Positions 13,094-23,950 of a stretch of DNA of 64,000 bases are shown here, piece after piece. Position 1 is the first letter of the stretch. Every line of letters begins with the position of its first letter. The notes under the pieces were generated by a model, which was not told the DNA's origin, ran no database searches, and worked only from the letters and a program-made list of their open reading frames with translations. A program made the position numbers and the translations under genes. Origin of the DNA: Chaetorhynchus papuensis (Eukaryota; Chordata; Aves; Passeriformes; Rhipiduridae); NCBI GenBank assembly GCA_013396525.1, contig VWYX01000358.1, positions 62,001-126,000 on the forward strand, written 5' to 3'.

Positions 13094-13399
13094 GATGTAG
13101 ATACACATGAACACATAGTTTAATTCCCCACTAAAAGCTCTGTCCCTTTATCATAAAGTGAAAAGCACACACACAACAAACACTGATGCACAACACCTCC
13201 ACTTGTGTACAAACACCAGCACATGCATGATGCCACACAGAACAGATGGGAATGTTCTGCACAGCAAGTGAACAAATACCAAACCAGTCTGAACTAGAGT
13301 TTGAGCAGGACAAACATATTTTAGGGGTTTTTTTCTACCTTATATGCCTTTAAAATATACCATTTTCTATGCTCTATATACTCTGAGAATGTACATGAA

Positions 13400-13405
13400 A
13401 ATAAA
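13400..13405 (+). terminator. EMP2: Candidate EMP2 polyadenylation signal (distal)
   Basis: AATAAA about 2.46 kb after the EMP2 stop. Same uncertainty as the middle site. Confidence 0.25.
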
Positions 13406-13410
13406 GTTAA

Positions 13411-14776
13411 AACAAATTCTTGTACTGTAATAGCAAACTCAATACATTTAGCAATTTGACCTTGTCTTTAAGCTTGGGATATATTTACACAATGTTGGAT
13501 GAGAAATAGCTGAGTATTTGTGTGAACAGGTAAAAATTAAATTCTTCCTGCCTGTACTAGAACCACAAGCTGATTATTTTTGTCCTTTGTTAAAGACCTT
13601 TCAGGATAACCAGAGGAAATATTAGTGAATTTTTAAATGTGTGGTGTCAAAAGAAGGTCTTGAGTAATGCAAGATCCACTGATGCTCTGAGGAGTTATTA
13701 CTTATAAGGGTTTTGTTATTTTCCATCCTTTTTCAGAAACAGTCATATATTTTAAGATGAGGTTGAGTGCCTTGACCGTATGAGCAAATAATGTGAGAAA
13801 CAGGCGAGTGACTTCTCTATCTGCTCTGGTCCAAGCTTTGGATTTGCACTGAGGTGCTAACAGCACACATGGGTTCGTACAGATCCATCCAAAACACTCC
13901 CCCAACTCCACAGAAATAATTTCCCAAACCCCATAAAACTTCTCCCTTCTAATCATAATCAATAAAAGGGGAAACTCCCAACTATTAAAATATTCACTAG
14001 CAGCTACGGATCTATCTTTATGTTTTTCACCCAGCAAGTAAGCCTCTGCAGTACAGGAAACAGTCTTGGAAAAACAATCCATTACATTTATGTCAAGATA
14101 CTTAAAAAAAAAGTTTGTTTTTATTTATGTATTCTATTCAGGACAAGAGTTGGGCATTACTTTGCTAGGCTGTATCTTATAAAAAGTATTGCAGGTGATA
14201 GGATCTGTGCTGCTTAGACATTAACTTGTTTTTTACCCCAGCTACATCAACAATTAATTTTATGTGGTTCTTAATGTGTTCAAAATAATGGAGGGACTGC
14301 TTTACCTGTTCTGTTCTTATCTTGAGCATCATGGAATTTTGTGCCATTTAGCTAAACAGACCAAAGAAAAGAATTCTTCCTGTAATTTCTAAGGATAGGA
14401 ATAAGATGAGCCACTACCTTTCCAAACACTAAAGACAGCTAAGAATCCTAAAATCATTGAAATAAAATAATGAAGCTGAAATTTTTATTATATTTTTAAT
14501 TTCTTTCATATGTGCAATAATCACCTCTGAAGTTATAAGATGAAAGAAAATGAAATGTGGAAGTAGTTTTAAAAAGAAGACTTCATTTTCATTTTCAAGG
14601 CTGTAGAATCAAGCTTACAGAATTACTGGAATAACATAACAGACTGTAACAAGTAAGAAACATGAAATTAATACTGTCTGCAGTACAAATAATGCTTTGA
14701 CATGATACTCAACTGCAAGTAACAGTCCAGTACTTACTAGCAGTAGCAGACCACTTGGTAAGGTACTCTGAGTCTC
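13411..14776. other. Intergenic DNA between EMP2 and the ATF7IP2 relic
   Basis: AT-rich. A 126-codon - strand ORF (13702-14082) lies just downstream of the ATF7IP2 relic but resembles no family I know, and its length is within chance for this much sequence. Confidence 0.5.
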
Positions 14777-15181
14777 CTAAGGAGTTTTTAAAGCAGTTAC
14801 AGACTGTGTATCACCACATGGTCTGTAACATCCAAATAGGTCTTTTCACTGAATGACAAAGTAACTCTTTTTGGGATGATAACCTGTGATAAACAGCAAG
14901 GCACTGAAGTGGCAAAGCCCTTATTTGCCTATTTTCTTCCAGAGTGAAGCAGAATTACTACTGAGGTTTTAATGGAACAGATACAGGTGGTAATGGCATA
15001 GGGAAGCACATTTGGGATCAGTTTCTGTTTGGGTCTGTGACCAATCCCTTCCAGATTTTCTTTTAGTTTCAGGATTCTGAGGAGGATCTTTGAATCCTTC
15101 GGGAAGCACTGGACAAAGAAGGATCCTTGGCAAGATGTGGATACCTGGAGGCAGACTGGCTATTGCTTGTAAGTCTAGGCA
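14777..15181 (-). pseudogene. ATF7IP2: ATF7IP2 C-terminal fibronectin-III relic, disabled
   Basis: Read on the - strand, this keeps landmarks of the C-terminal fibronectin type III domain of the ATF7IP/MCAF family in order: DPKCA then YHLYLFH, LWKKIG, and finally YF-V-Q-stop-KDLFG-Y-P with DTQS near the end. ATF7IP2 is a SETDB1 partner in H3K9 methylation, important in mammalian meiosis. Frame breaks relative to the family are TAA at 14969-14971 (a Glu position), TAA at 14921-14923, TGA at 14846-14848, and a pair of compensating frameshifts between about 14920 and 14870, where a second frame reads VPCCLSQ (family: PMACTLSQ). Another shift is likely near 15060. It is preceded by an acceptor-like TTTTGTCTCAG at 15182-15192. 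Its position between EMP2 and GRIN2A, with opposite strand and 3' end toward EMP2, matches human ATF7IP2. I infer a decayed gene in place. A processed copy is less likely because of the matching location. Confidence 0.75.
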
Positions 15182-17420
15182 CTGAGACAAAACCAGTTGT
15201 TAGTGCAACAACAGAAATAAGCCACTCAGACTACTTTATATTCATACTAACTTAACTTCCTTTAAATCTTCATTTAAATCTATAAGCTGAATTGCTGCTG
15301 TCTGTACAGTTTCCAGACCAACAGCACTGGCCCAGACTACCTGGCATTCAGGGATGAATATTCAGCATGTCGCTGACCCTTGGTTGCTATCTGCCCAGTA
15401 GGGTTTTCCCAAGGTAGAAAACAATCCTGACATGCTGGTAGTAACAACTTAGAATCACCTTGTGCTATCAGAAGGAGTGCTGGAGAGGTTCCCGTTGCAT
15501 TTAGAGGGTATTTGTTTACCTTGGATCATTACTGCACTAACTGAATTTCTAAGGGAAAGTGTGTGAGTGGTTCTTTTTAATCCTTCCCAAAAAGTTTAGC
15601 CAAAATGTCACAAACCTGTGCATGTACTTAGTTTTAAACCAGCTGTACATTGCAGAGATGAATAAAACTGCAGGTGCCTTAATGAAATTAAACTGCTGTA
15701 ATAAATGTCAGCAAGTATGAAACAATGCCAGTGATACCCAAACTCTATCATGGTGCAGGCTTTGGTCTGTTTTACTGCTGCTGCTTGAAGAAGAAAGCTT
15801 TTGTTCCATTTCTCTTCAAAAGCCTGCAAAAGTGAAACTATTTCTAACAAAGCTTGTGTTACTGTCATAAATGCTAAAGTTCAGAAAACTTCATTTAAAC
15901 CAAGTAGGCACATATTGTTACAAAGGAAACAGTAGGAATATAATATGTGCACTGATTCACTGACTCAATTTTCTTAGTATATTATTAGCAAGAAGTAAAA
16001 AATGTGCCATATTGTGAGGCTTTTAAATGTTACTTTAGACTTTTTTTTTTTTTAAGCATAAAAATCTTATGTTTAAAGTATCAGTACTGAAGACTTAAAT
16101 CTGCTTTGGAAGTTAAAAGCCTTTTAAAAGGTCTTAGGGTAAAAGTTTAAATCCTTTTGTCAAATAATGTTTTTACACATTTTTAGGCCTGACAGATTTG
16201 GAGGGTGAGGGAGGAAAAGGAAGGCAAAGGAAAAAGTAGAAGAAAAAGAAAGGGGAAGGACGGCTGGAACAGGTTTTGGGGTTAGGCGTTTCTGTGTGCT
16301 TATTTCTGACGATGGTGTCTCCTGGCCATCCTTAGTTGCTTCTTTAGAAAAATGTTTTACCGTTCCAATCCCGTTACAATGGAGCCTCCTGGTGGCCAAA
16401 GAGAAGCCTTCTTCAAAGCCCAACTTGCCACTATTCTTTCCCTTGGAAAGGTCTTCAAAAAGATAAACTATCCATCAAGTCCTGAACATCCTGCAGTATC
16501 AATTTACAATTTACAATTTAAAAAGCGGTTCAGCTTTGAGCAGTGGAAGGTCCGTTTTGGGGTGGGCTTGAAATGGCTCCGTCCAACTCGATGCAGCTGA
16601 TCCAAGCCCTGCTCTCCTCTCACAGAAGCCGCCCCTGCAGCCTCCTGCTACCAAACCCTGGCAGGTAAACCCAGTACAGCAATGGACATGGTGTTGTGGT
16701 TCCACAGAATTATCTTCTCCTTAAGGCTACCTAAATTATTACATAATTATACCTCAGGCATTAAGTTTAGGGAGTTGCTGGAAAATAAATGTTAATTTTA
16801 TTTTTTTTTTTTACACTCACTAGAATTGTGGTTTTCTTCTGTTGTATTGATCACTTGAAGTTTTCTTTCATTTCACTCTGATAATACAGAATTTCAGTGG
16901 AAGGCTTCTCTTTACTCAAGTATATCCAAGACTATGTACCAATTGGTAGAGTGGAACACTGTCTGTTTGCTAAGATTTCTTACAATAACCAAAAATTATT
17001 GTAAAAATGCAAAATTATATACCGATAAGTTCAAGCAAGTGAAAGCAATACTTGACGATTCACAGCAAGCTATGTAGAACATAATGTAATTCTTTGAGGA
17101 CATATCACATGTCTTAAAACCTTCACCCTGCTGTCACCCTTTCACCAATTTGCCGGTGATCAGAGAACTCTTGTCATTTCAACCTCTCTCTGAAATGCAG
17201 GTTTAAAGATATCTGTTTCAGTTACACGTGTTTAATTTTGTTTAATTTTCAGAACCCCCATATACCAGTCTTCTATTCACCTTCCATACAGAGATGAGTC
17301 CTCTTGTCAATGCGACCACGTCCACCTTGTGAGTTTTTCACAAGTTTGTTCCGGCAAAACTTCTGGCTATTCACACCAGCTTACTGGTGTAATGGCAGCA
17401 CGTTTTCTGATGGTACAGGT
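15182..17420. other. Intergenic DNA, possibly holding more ATF7IP2 remnants
   Basis: No intact gene. A - strand open frame at about 16160-16480 has a coding-like Ser/Thr/Pro/Lys-rich composition and lies about 1 kb upstream of the ATF7IP2 relic in that gene's orientation, but the match is not recognisable. A purine-rich tract occupies 16190-16262. T tracts lie near 16040-16053 and 16799-16812. Confidence 0.4.
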
Positions 17421-17735
17421 CACAGCTCACCATAAGGCAGCAAGCCCTGCTCCTGCTCCTGCCCGTGCTCCCACCTCACTGCCCTGAAAGCCCCCTGCCC
17501 CAGCGCGACCCGCCGCGGTGCTTCTGCCGGCTCGCTCCGGGCACCGAGCTCCGGGCTCCGGGCACCGGGCACTCTCCCGCCTGCCCCGAAGGCAGCGAGG
17601 GAGGGAAGGCGATGGCAGCTCAGGGAGGGCAGGCGAAACTCCGGCTTGGTTCTGCCTTGCCCACCGCTGGTCAGGGGTGCCCGAAGGAGACAAGAAAGAA
17701 ATGCGAGGGAACTTCTTAGGGCGGTGGGAGAAGGG

Positions 17736-17741
17736 TTTATT
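17736..17741 (-). terminator. LTR polyadenylation signal
   Basis: AATAAA on the - strand (TTTATT on the + strand), downstream of the LTR TATA box at the spacing expected for a retroviral R region. Confidence 0.55.
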
Positions 17742-17793
17742 GCCGAACAGAAAAGCTGCCGAAAAAGCCGCTCAAATCTGGCGGGCACGGGGT

Positions 17794-17799
17794 CTTATA
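17794..17799 (-). promoter_or_regulatory. TATA box of the LTR
   Basis: TATAAG on the - strand lies directly after the last 53-bp repeat and upstream of the LTR polyadenylation hexamer. Transcription would start near 17770 and run toward EMP2. Confidence 0.55.
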
Positions 17800-18060
17800 C
17801 CCCTGCATACAGGGCGTGGAAAACACATAATAACCAATCACTATCGGTTATACCCCTGCATATAGGGCATGGAAAACACACAATAACCAATAAATATCGA
17901 TTATACCCCTGCATATAGGGCATGGAAAACACGTGATAACCAATAAATATCAGTTAGAGCCCTGCATATAGGGCATGGAAAACACACAATAACCAATAAA
18001 TATCGGTTATACCCCTGCATACAGGGCGGGGAAAACACATAATAACCAATAACTATCGGT
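17796..18060 (-). repeat. Five tandem 53-bp repeats in the LTR U3
   Basis: The units are 17796-17848, 17849-17901, 17902-17954, 17955-18007 and 18008-18060, each exactly 53 bp with a few substitutions and no indels. Each contains 'ccctgcata-agggc-tggaaaacac' followed by 'taaccaat', so every unit carries a CCAAT motif. Placed immediately upstream of the TATA box, they have the arrangement of retroviral enhancer repeats. Confidence 0.95.
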
Positions 18061-18404
18061 TACGGGGTACAACAAGCGTGGGAAGAAGGGGTCCGAGTGG
18101 ATGGGAGAAGGAGAGGGGGGGGGAAGGGGTAACAGAGGCCAATTAGTTACCGAGAAACATAGAACTTTCTGGAGAAATAACCAAGTATGAAGCATAAGGG
18201 GAGGAGGGAGCAGGAGCCAATGGTCAGCATGTTTTCACACAGCTTTTTGGGTGCTCGCTGTACCTTTGATCCCTTGGGCTGTGGAGGCATCAAAGCAATG
18301 GACCTTTTGGTCTGCTAGGTCCATCTGACCACGGCTCTGGCCATGGCTCACCACAACAGAGACCCACCGAGACCAAACCCCTCCTTGGCCCTGGCAAAGC
18401 CAAG

Positions 18405-18575
18405 GAGTTTGGAGAGGCTCCGAGGTTTTGGAGTTACCATCCCTGCAGGTGTTCAAGAGACATCTGAATGTGGTGCTGGGTGATGCAGTTTAGGTTTAGG
18501 GGTGATTACCATGGTCCTGGGTTGGACTGGATGAGCTGAAATGTCTCTTTCACCCCAAATGATTCCATGAGTCTA
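18405..18575 (+). repeat. CR1-like LINE 3' end
   Basis: The sequence 'ccatccctgcaggtgttcaagagacat' is followed by 'ggttggactggatgagctg' and ends 'caaatgattccatgagtct'. This is the typical 3' end of avian CR1 elements in sense orientation. It lies immediately next to the LTR and is diverged. The 5' border is uncertain. Confidence 0.75.
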
Positions 18576-21500
18576 CAGAACGAGGCAGCCAGCCCTGGCC
18601 ATGGTCCTCCACGTCTTTAAAACTACAATGGATTTTTTTTTCTTTTTTTTTTTTTTTTATATGACCTATTTAGCCAAGAGCTTTAATGATTTCAGTTTTA
18701 AAAAGTGCCAGAGAGTTTTGAATTTGCATTAGTCAGGAAGCAGATGATTGTCAGTTTCCAATCAGTTCAAAAAGTCACACAATGTGTAAGAGGAAGCAAA
18801 ACTAAGCACAGCTAAAAAAAAAAAATGTAGATGTAGGCTATCAATTAATGAATGAGTCAGTGCTACCCTTCTTAAAGGACCAAATCCCAAAGTTTTCACC
18901 ATTTTTGTAGTGAAAATTTCAGCTCTGACCACATTTTAAAGGTCCTGAAGTTGGGGTTTAAAGTAATTTTTATGAAGTTAGGGTGATCCTCAGAGGCCCC
19001 AACACCAGCAGTTCAGTCCAGAATTCTGATGTATTTATAATGGTCTGCCCTGCTCTATGGGGAAAAATAGAAACAATAGCAAGGTCACATCTTAGTACAT
19101 GAATTTGATGGAAAGAACATTTTAAATAAAATTTAATGCAGTTCCTGAATGTTACTGTAGTTCACTTATGCTGAAAAAAATTCCCAAATCAAAGAAAATT
19201 AATTTTCCAACAGTAGTCACAGACTGTTCTAGACATTTTCCAAATCAGTATTAAAAATATGTGGCAGATTGTGTGTGCTGTGCTTCACCTTAGTGTCAGT
19301 CAATTACCAACTGTAATGACAAGCAGGTCATCAAGAATAGCAGCAGTATCTACTCCATGCTGTTCTGTACATACATTTCTGTTCTTGAATTTAACTCAAA
19401 AGTTTGCTGAAGCCATGGTTAATCAGGCTGATAATTGGAGCTGAGTTCTGACCTGCTGTTGTGAAAAATCTGCCGGATAATTGGGATTCCATTGATAGGT
19501 CCATCAGGTGGTGCAATTGCTGCATGGTCTGGATGCAGGATTTTTCTTCAGAGGCTGGAAGCAGGGTGTGAAAGGAGTCATCTCTTATTTTACTGAAAAA
19601 CAGCTCAAAAGGAATGCAAATAAAATAAATGTATTCTTTCATTTAGGGAGCACTAGTTATGAAACTATTTACAGCAAAAGATAATTCTTAACAGCCATGA
19701 ATGAACTACCAGGTACATTAAGGTTTGTAAGTGTCCAAAAGATTTAAAAAACCCCACAAAGTGACGTAAAATATTCCTAAGAGCTAGAGAAAAACTTGTT
19801 TCCCTGAGCTAAAGGCAATAAACAACCAGAGGAAAATAAAAGCCTTTCATGTAGAAAATCTGGGCACCTTTCTTCCCCTCAACTCCACATCTCTGTGAGG
19901 GGGTATGATATGATCCTCTGTTTTTAGCTGCCATGCTTAAATATGACTAATAAATTTTGAATCCACCCAAAATGTAAAAATATACTTTCCACATAAAGAG
20001 CTGGCAGATATAAGATGATATATGAAGATTTATTTGACAATATAGTCTTGCTTTAAATCAGGAGACACTTGAAGTATTACTAAAAAGAAAATATGCAGCT
20101 GTTCTCCTTAACTGTGACAAATTGCACTGGCTGCAAAAGTCCTGTTAAGTGTAGTGTAAGTTTTTGATAAGAAAATGTATTTAAATTTTTTTTCTTCTTA
20201 TCTTTTGAAGCAAGGAAAATAGAGAAAGGAAATAAACTTTAAACATGAAGTAGAAGAGTAGAACTTGAATTGTAAAGTAGTGCAGTCCAGGTCTTCAGAT
20301 GATGCTTTTGCCTGTCAAGCACCTCACTTAGAATTAGTTTTGTTGGTTTTTAACAGGCACCAAGTGTCATAAAGTAAGCTGAGAGATGGGAAATCATTCT
20401 AGTTTACACTTAAATGCATATAGAATAGCACATTGAAAATTTTCTTGTGAAGTCAGTAACATTGTGACGTTTGCAATCAGATTAATTGGCCACATTTTCC
20501 TGAACAAAAGGCATTTTACTGGGTAGCTGCATTACAGCACTCTGGAGAAAAAACATTCATTCTCTTTTACTTGTGAGAGATGAAAAAAAATACCTTCTCT
20601 GACCTGTTGAAGTAAAAGTATCTGTTTGGCTTTAATGCCAGGAGTCAAAATACTATGGAAGGTGGACTTTGGTAGTTGTGTAGCCAGAATTAACTATGCC
20701 TTAAAATTGGCACTGTCTGGATTACAGACTTGAGATCTCAGGATAAAAATCACTGAGAGTTCATTGTGCTGTTTTTGTTGACCTTCCCAGGACTGCAGTA
20801 ATGAACTGCACTGTGCACTGCACACCTACTGAGAATACCAATGAAAAATGGTACAAGTGCCTCATGATGCTACTGTGTCAGCTTAAAAAAATAAGTTCTG
20901 TTCTCTCTGTATAATTTTTACTCCTTTAGTTACTGCTATTTGAGTGCTCATAGGTTGTAATATCAAAAGTTATTTTCTTCATCTTTGTCAGCACACTTAA
21001 AATCACTTTTCATACATCTTCCCAAGCGGAAGCCCTGAGAGCTGTTGGTGCACCAGTAGTGGATGCTGGCATGCTCCAAGGTAAACTTGTCTCCACAGAT
21101 CTGTCATTTTTCTAGGGACCAGCTTCCAAGGTTTTCCATATGTTTTGTTCCTTTGTTTTGTCTTCCTTCAACATCTGTTAGTGTGGTGATAGCAGCAAAT
21201 GAGAGTGTGTTTGCCTTTATTTTGCAAGAACCAGTAAGCCGTGATAAAGACACGTTACTCATGTGCATGGACTTCAAAATAACTATACCTTTTCCATCTA
21301 TGTTAGATATAATGAGTAAAAGTCTTCTAAATTATGAAGTTTGGGGTTTCTTTTGGCCATCTTCAGTTGGAGGGTGAGGAGCCTATGCAGTGGGGGTGAC
21401 AAACAACCACTGAGATATGGCAGCTTTATTAAGGACATGACACTGGCACAGTGTCTTGCTTGAACATGGGGGTTCATGAGGATGCTGCAGGCTGGGGACA

Positions 21501-23440
21501 AGGCAAGTCTTTGAGTTGTTTTTGCTTACATGATCAATGCACGTGAGAATTTGAGTCTCGTGGCCTCTATCTCAGGTTTTCATGGCTGCCTTCCTTGGGG
21601 AAGCCTAGCACTATCAGAAGTGCTTAAGGCTGAAGAACTTCTGACCCTCTCATCATTTTCTCATGTTTTCATATATTTGATTTATCACTGTACCTGTTTC
21701 CTCTGAGTCATCTAATCTTTCAGGCATTAACTTGCTTCCTTTGGCAAAAATACCTGACAGTCATTTAAAACTTGGGGCTTCTGGCTAGGAAAACAGCAGA
21801 GAATGACACACTTTTATTTGAAATAAAGCCCTGAACTGAAAGGCTTGTGTCTCATCTAGAAAGCACACAGTGGCTTGTCCTTAATACCATAAGTTAGGTA
21901 ACATTAAACATCAAGCCTGAGGGTAGCCTACCTTTGTACTGAGATTGTCAGTGCAATTTCTGTGTATGCATCCAGCCTGACAGAATCTGATTCATTCAAG
22001 CCTTTATTTTCTAATCACTTTAAGCTACTGAATAAGTAGTCTTACGTGTTGTTACACAACAGCTTAAACCAACTCAAGTCAACACTGCCGTGGTTCCACC
22101 TTTTCCCTTCCCTCCATGTGACACAGTCTCATGGTCTCTTTCCAGGGCACCTGTATAATCCATGCCCAGCTTGCTCAGGGAGCTGACTAACAGGATGTGC
22201 ACTGTGCTTTTCGTTTTTTCCAAGTCAGCTTTCTTGGGTCAGTGTAGAACCAGCGCACACGTGATGGACAGGCTGATGATTTAGGCTGTCGTAATGCTGA
22301 CATACATTATCATGGTTGTTTTGGGAATGCATGAATGGCTGAGCTGATCTAATGGCTTGCTGAGGCTGGGAGGAAGGAAGGAATGGTAATTCTTTTCCCC
22401 TGCCTCCCAGCTAGATAAAACTAGATATGTTCTCTTCCTGATTTCCTCACCAGTTCTGGAGTCAGTCTGATGGTGTGTTGTGTTGATGAATTTGCTAACG
22501 AGGCAGAAAAACCCCTTCAGATGTTAAGCGTCTGACTCTGTATTAGCAGGGTTTACCATACATTCAGGCTAATTCCATAGGCACTATAAAACCAGAGAAG
22601 AAAAGGTGTTACCAGGACTGTAGCTCTGAGTGACAGTAAACTAGTTGGTAGAGTGCACTCAAGAAATGTATCTGAGCTTGAGTATGGCTGGTCAGATCAG
22701 TGACATTTGGCATGCAGGTGAAAAGATCTTTGAAGAAACGTTAGCAAAATCCATGAGTTACTGTGAACCCAAATCTCAAGGTAGTAGTGTCACACAGCAT
22801 TATTAGATGGGACTGCTTGCTGCTCCAGAAAAGTCACTGTGGCCTTTGAAGGAGAAATGTGATTTAGGTCCCTGCTTTTTGCAGTTTGACTTATTTGAAG
22901 TTGTGCAGTTCGGTAGGTAATGAATTTCTGGCATCTCAAGGCTGAGCCTTGCATGATGGAGAAAAGGCAACATATGATTCTGGAATGGGTAACTTGGCAC
23001 TGCATCGTGTATGTTGAAACAGGTTTAGCACTGTATCTGTGTATTTGTTATGTTCAAGGTGTCCTGTTGTTCATAGCTTAGATCCTGCATCTTTGCATCT
23101 TTTCCTCTTTGCTAGATATTCATGCCAGAAGTTGTAGACATGATTATTGGCTCTGGGAAAGCAGGGAAGTTGTTTTGAGCATGACCCCTAGGTCTTACGC
23201 TGATTTGCATTTTGTTTTGTACAATGAAACAATGATTTTAATTGTTTTTGGATTGCTTTTGGTTTGTAGATGTTTCCCACTCCCTTCTAATGACAATAAA
23301 CAGTACGAGTATTTAAATGCTCTTTAAAAAAATCCTTAGAAGTTGAGACATGTTAAAGTAAAAAGAAGTAGTATGGTTTTGTATAAATTGGTGATCAAAA
23401 TGCTGATAGAAGGACTTACGCCTCTTTTTAAAGACTGAGA
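18576..23440. other. Intergenic DNA, nothing recognised
   Basis: AT-rich sequence with a T tract at about 18630-18659 and scattered short chance ORFs. No exon, RNA gene or repeat was identified with confidence. Confidence 0.5.
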
Positions 23441-23950
23441 AAGTACCATGACTGATGAAATTTCTCATCTCCCACTAACACCTACATCAAAAAACTTTGA
23501 TCTACTAGAAAAACACCAGGCAAGTTTCATAACAAAGATATCCTTGAATCAGATTTGCATGGTTGGCCAGTTCACACAGAGAGAACCCCGACACCGGAGC
23601 TGCTGGATTTTGAGAGACTGTGTCCTGCTTTGGCTGCAGAAGTCAAAGGATCTGAGCAAAGGCCCTGCAGTCCTTCCTCTGAGGGGCTCAGTGTCTCCCA
23701 GCCATGTTGTCACCAAGGCAGACATCGCTCCTGTGGACAGGGGGCTAAATAAGGCAAGCGCTTCCATGTGGTCTCTCATAAAAAGCCTTCTTGGGAAATA
23801 CTGTGGAACAACCCAGAAAATGGATATGTGGGTGGAATCATAGGTGTCTTTATCTTCACTTTCAAGCCATTGTTTTGAGTTGGGACCACCGCGTGCTGTG
23901 GGTGTTATGTTCTGCATGTTCTTTCACTTACATTGCGTCAATAAAGAGAT
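23441..23950. other. GC-richer block with overlapping ORFs, function unknown
   Basis: A GC rise against AT-rich surroundings, open on both strands (131 codons at 23448-23843 on +, 122 codons at 23549-23917 on -). It ends with AATAAA at 23940-23945. None of the frames resembles a known family, and no splice structure stands out. It could be an old retrocopy, a repeat or a non-coding RNA exon. Confidence 0.25.

Larger units (their letters stand above)
10942..13410 (+). other. EMP2: EMP2 3' UTR and downstream flank
   Basis: This follows the EMP2 stop with no other exon. AATAAA hexamers occur at 11247-11252, 13088-13093 and 13400-13405. The first would give a short 3' UTR. EMP2 messages are known to have a long 3' UTR in mammals, so the later ones may also be used. 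An A tract lies near 11083-11096. Which poly(A) site is used cannot be decided from sequence alone. Confidence 0.55.
17425..18236 (-). mobile_element. Endogenous retroviral LTR, probably solo, - strand
   Basis: On the - strand the order is that of a retroviral LTR: an upstream region (about 18236-18061), five 53-bp direct repeats (18060-17796), a TATA box (TATAAG at 17799-17794), then AATAAA at 17741-17736, about 58 bp after the TATA, followed by a GC-rich U5-like region to about 17425. This gives an R region of about 50 bp. No gag, pol or env coding follows on either side, so it appears to be a solo LTR. The outer borders are uncertain. A possible flanking repeat 'cacagct' occurs at both ends, but the TG...CA termini are not clean. 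This explains the local GC rise, which otherwise looks like a CpG island. Confidence 0.65.

Noticed and set aside
13702..14082. 126-codon - strand ORF downstream of the ATF7IP2 relic
   Set aside because: Not recognisable, with no splice or promoter context. A length like this is expected by chance several times in 64 kb of six-frame sequence.
15608..15868. - strand ORF with FEEKWNKSFLLQ as an ATF7IP2 coiled-coil exon
   Set aside because: The position would fit, but no alignment to the ATF7IP2 coiled coil could be made by eye. Left unassigned.
17420..17865. CpG-island promoter or gene suggested by GC-rich ORFs (122, 115, 90 and 88 codons)
   Set aside because: Better explained as the U5/R part of an LTR. 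TATA, AATAAA and the tandem U3 repeats are on the - strand in LTR order.
17796..18060. CRISPR-like array
   Set aside because: The 53-bp units are adjacent, without unique spacers, and lie in a vertebrate LTR.
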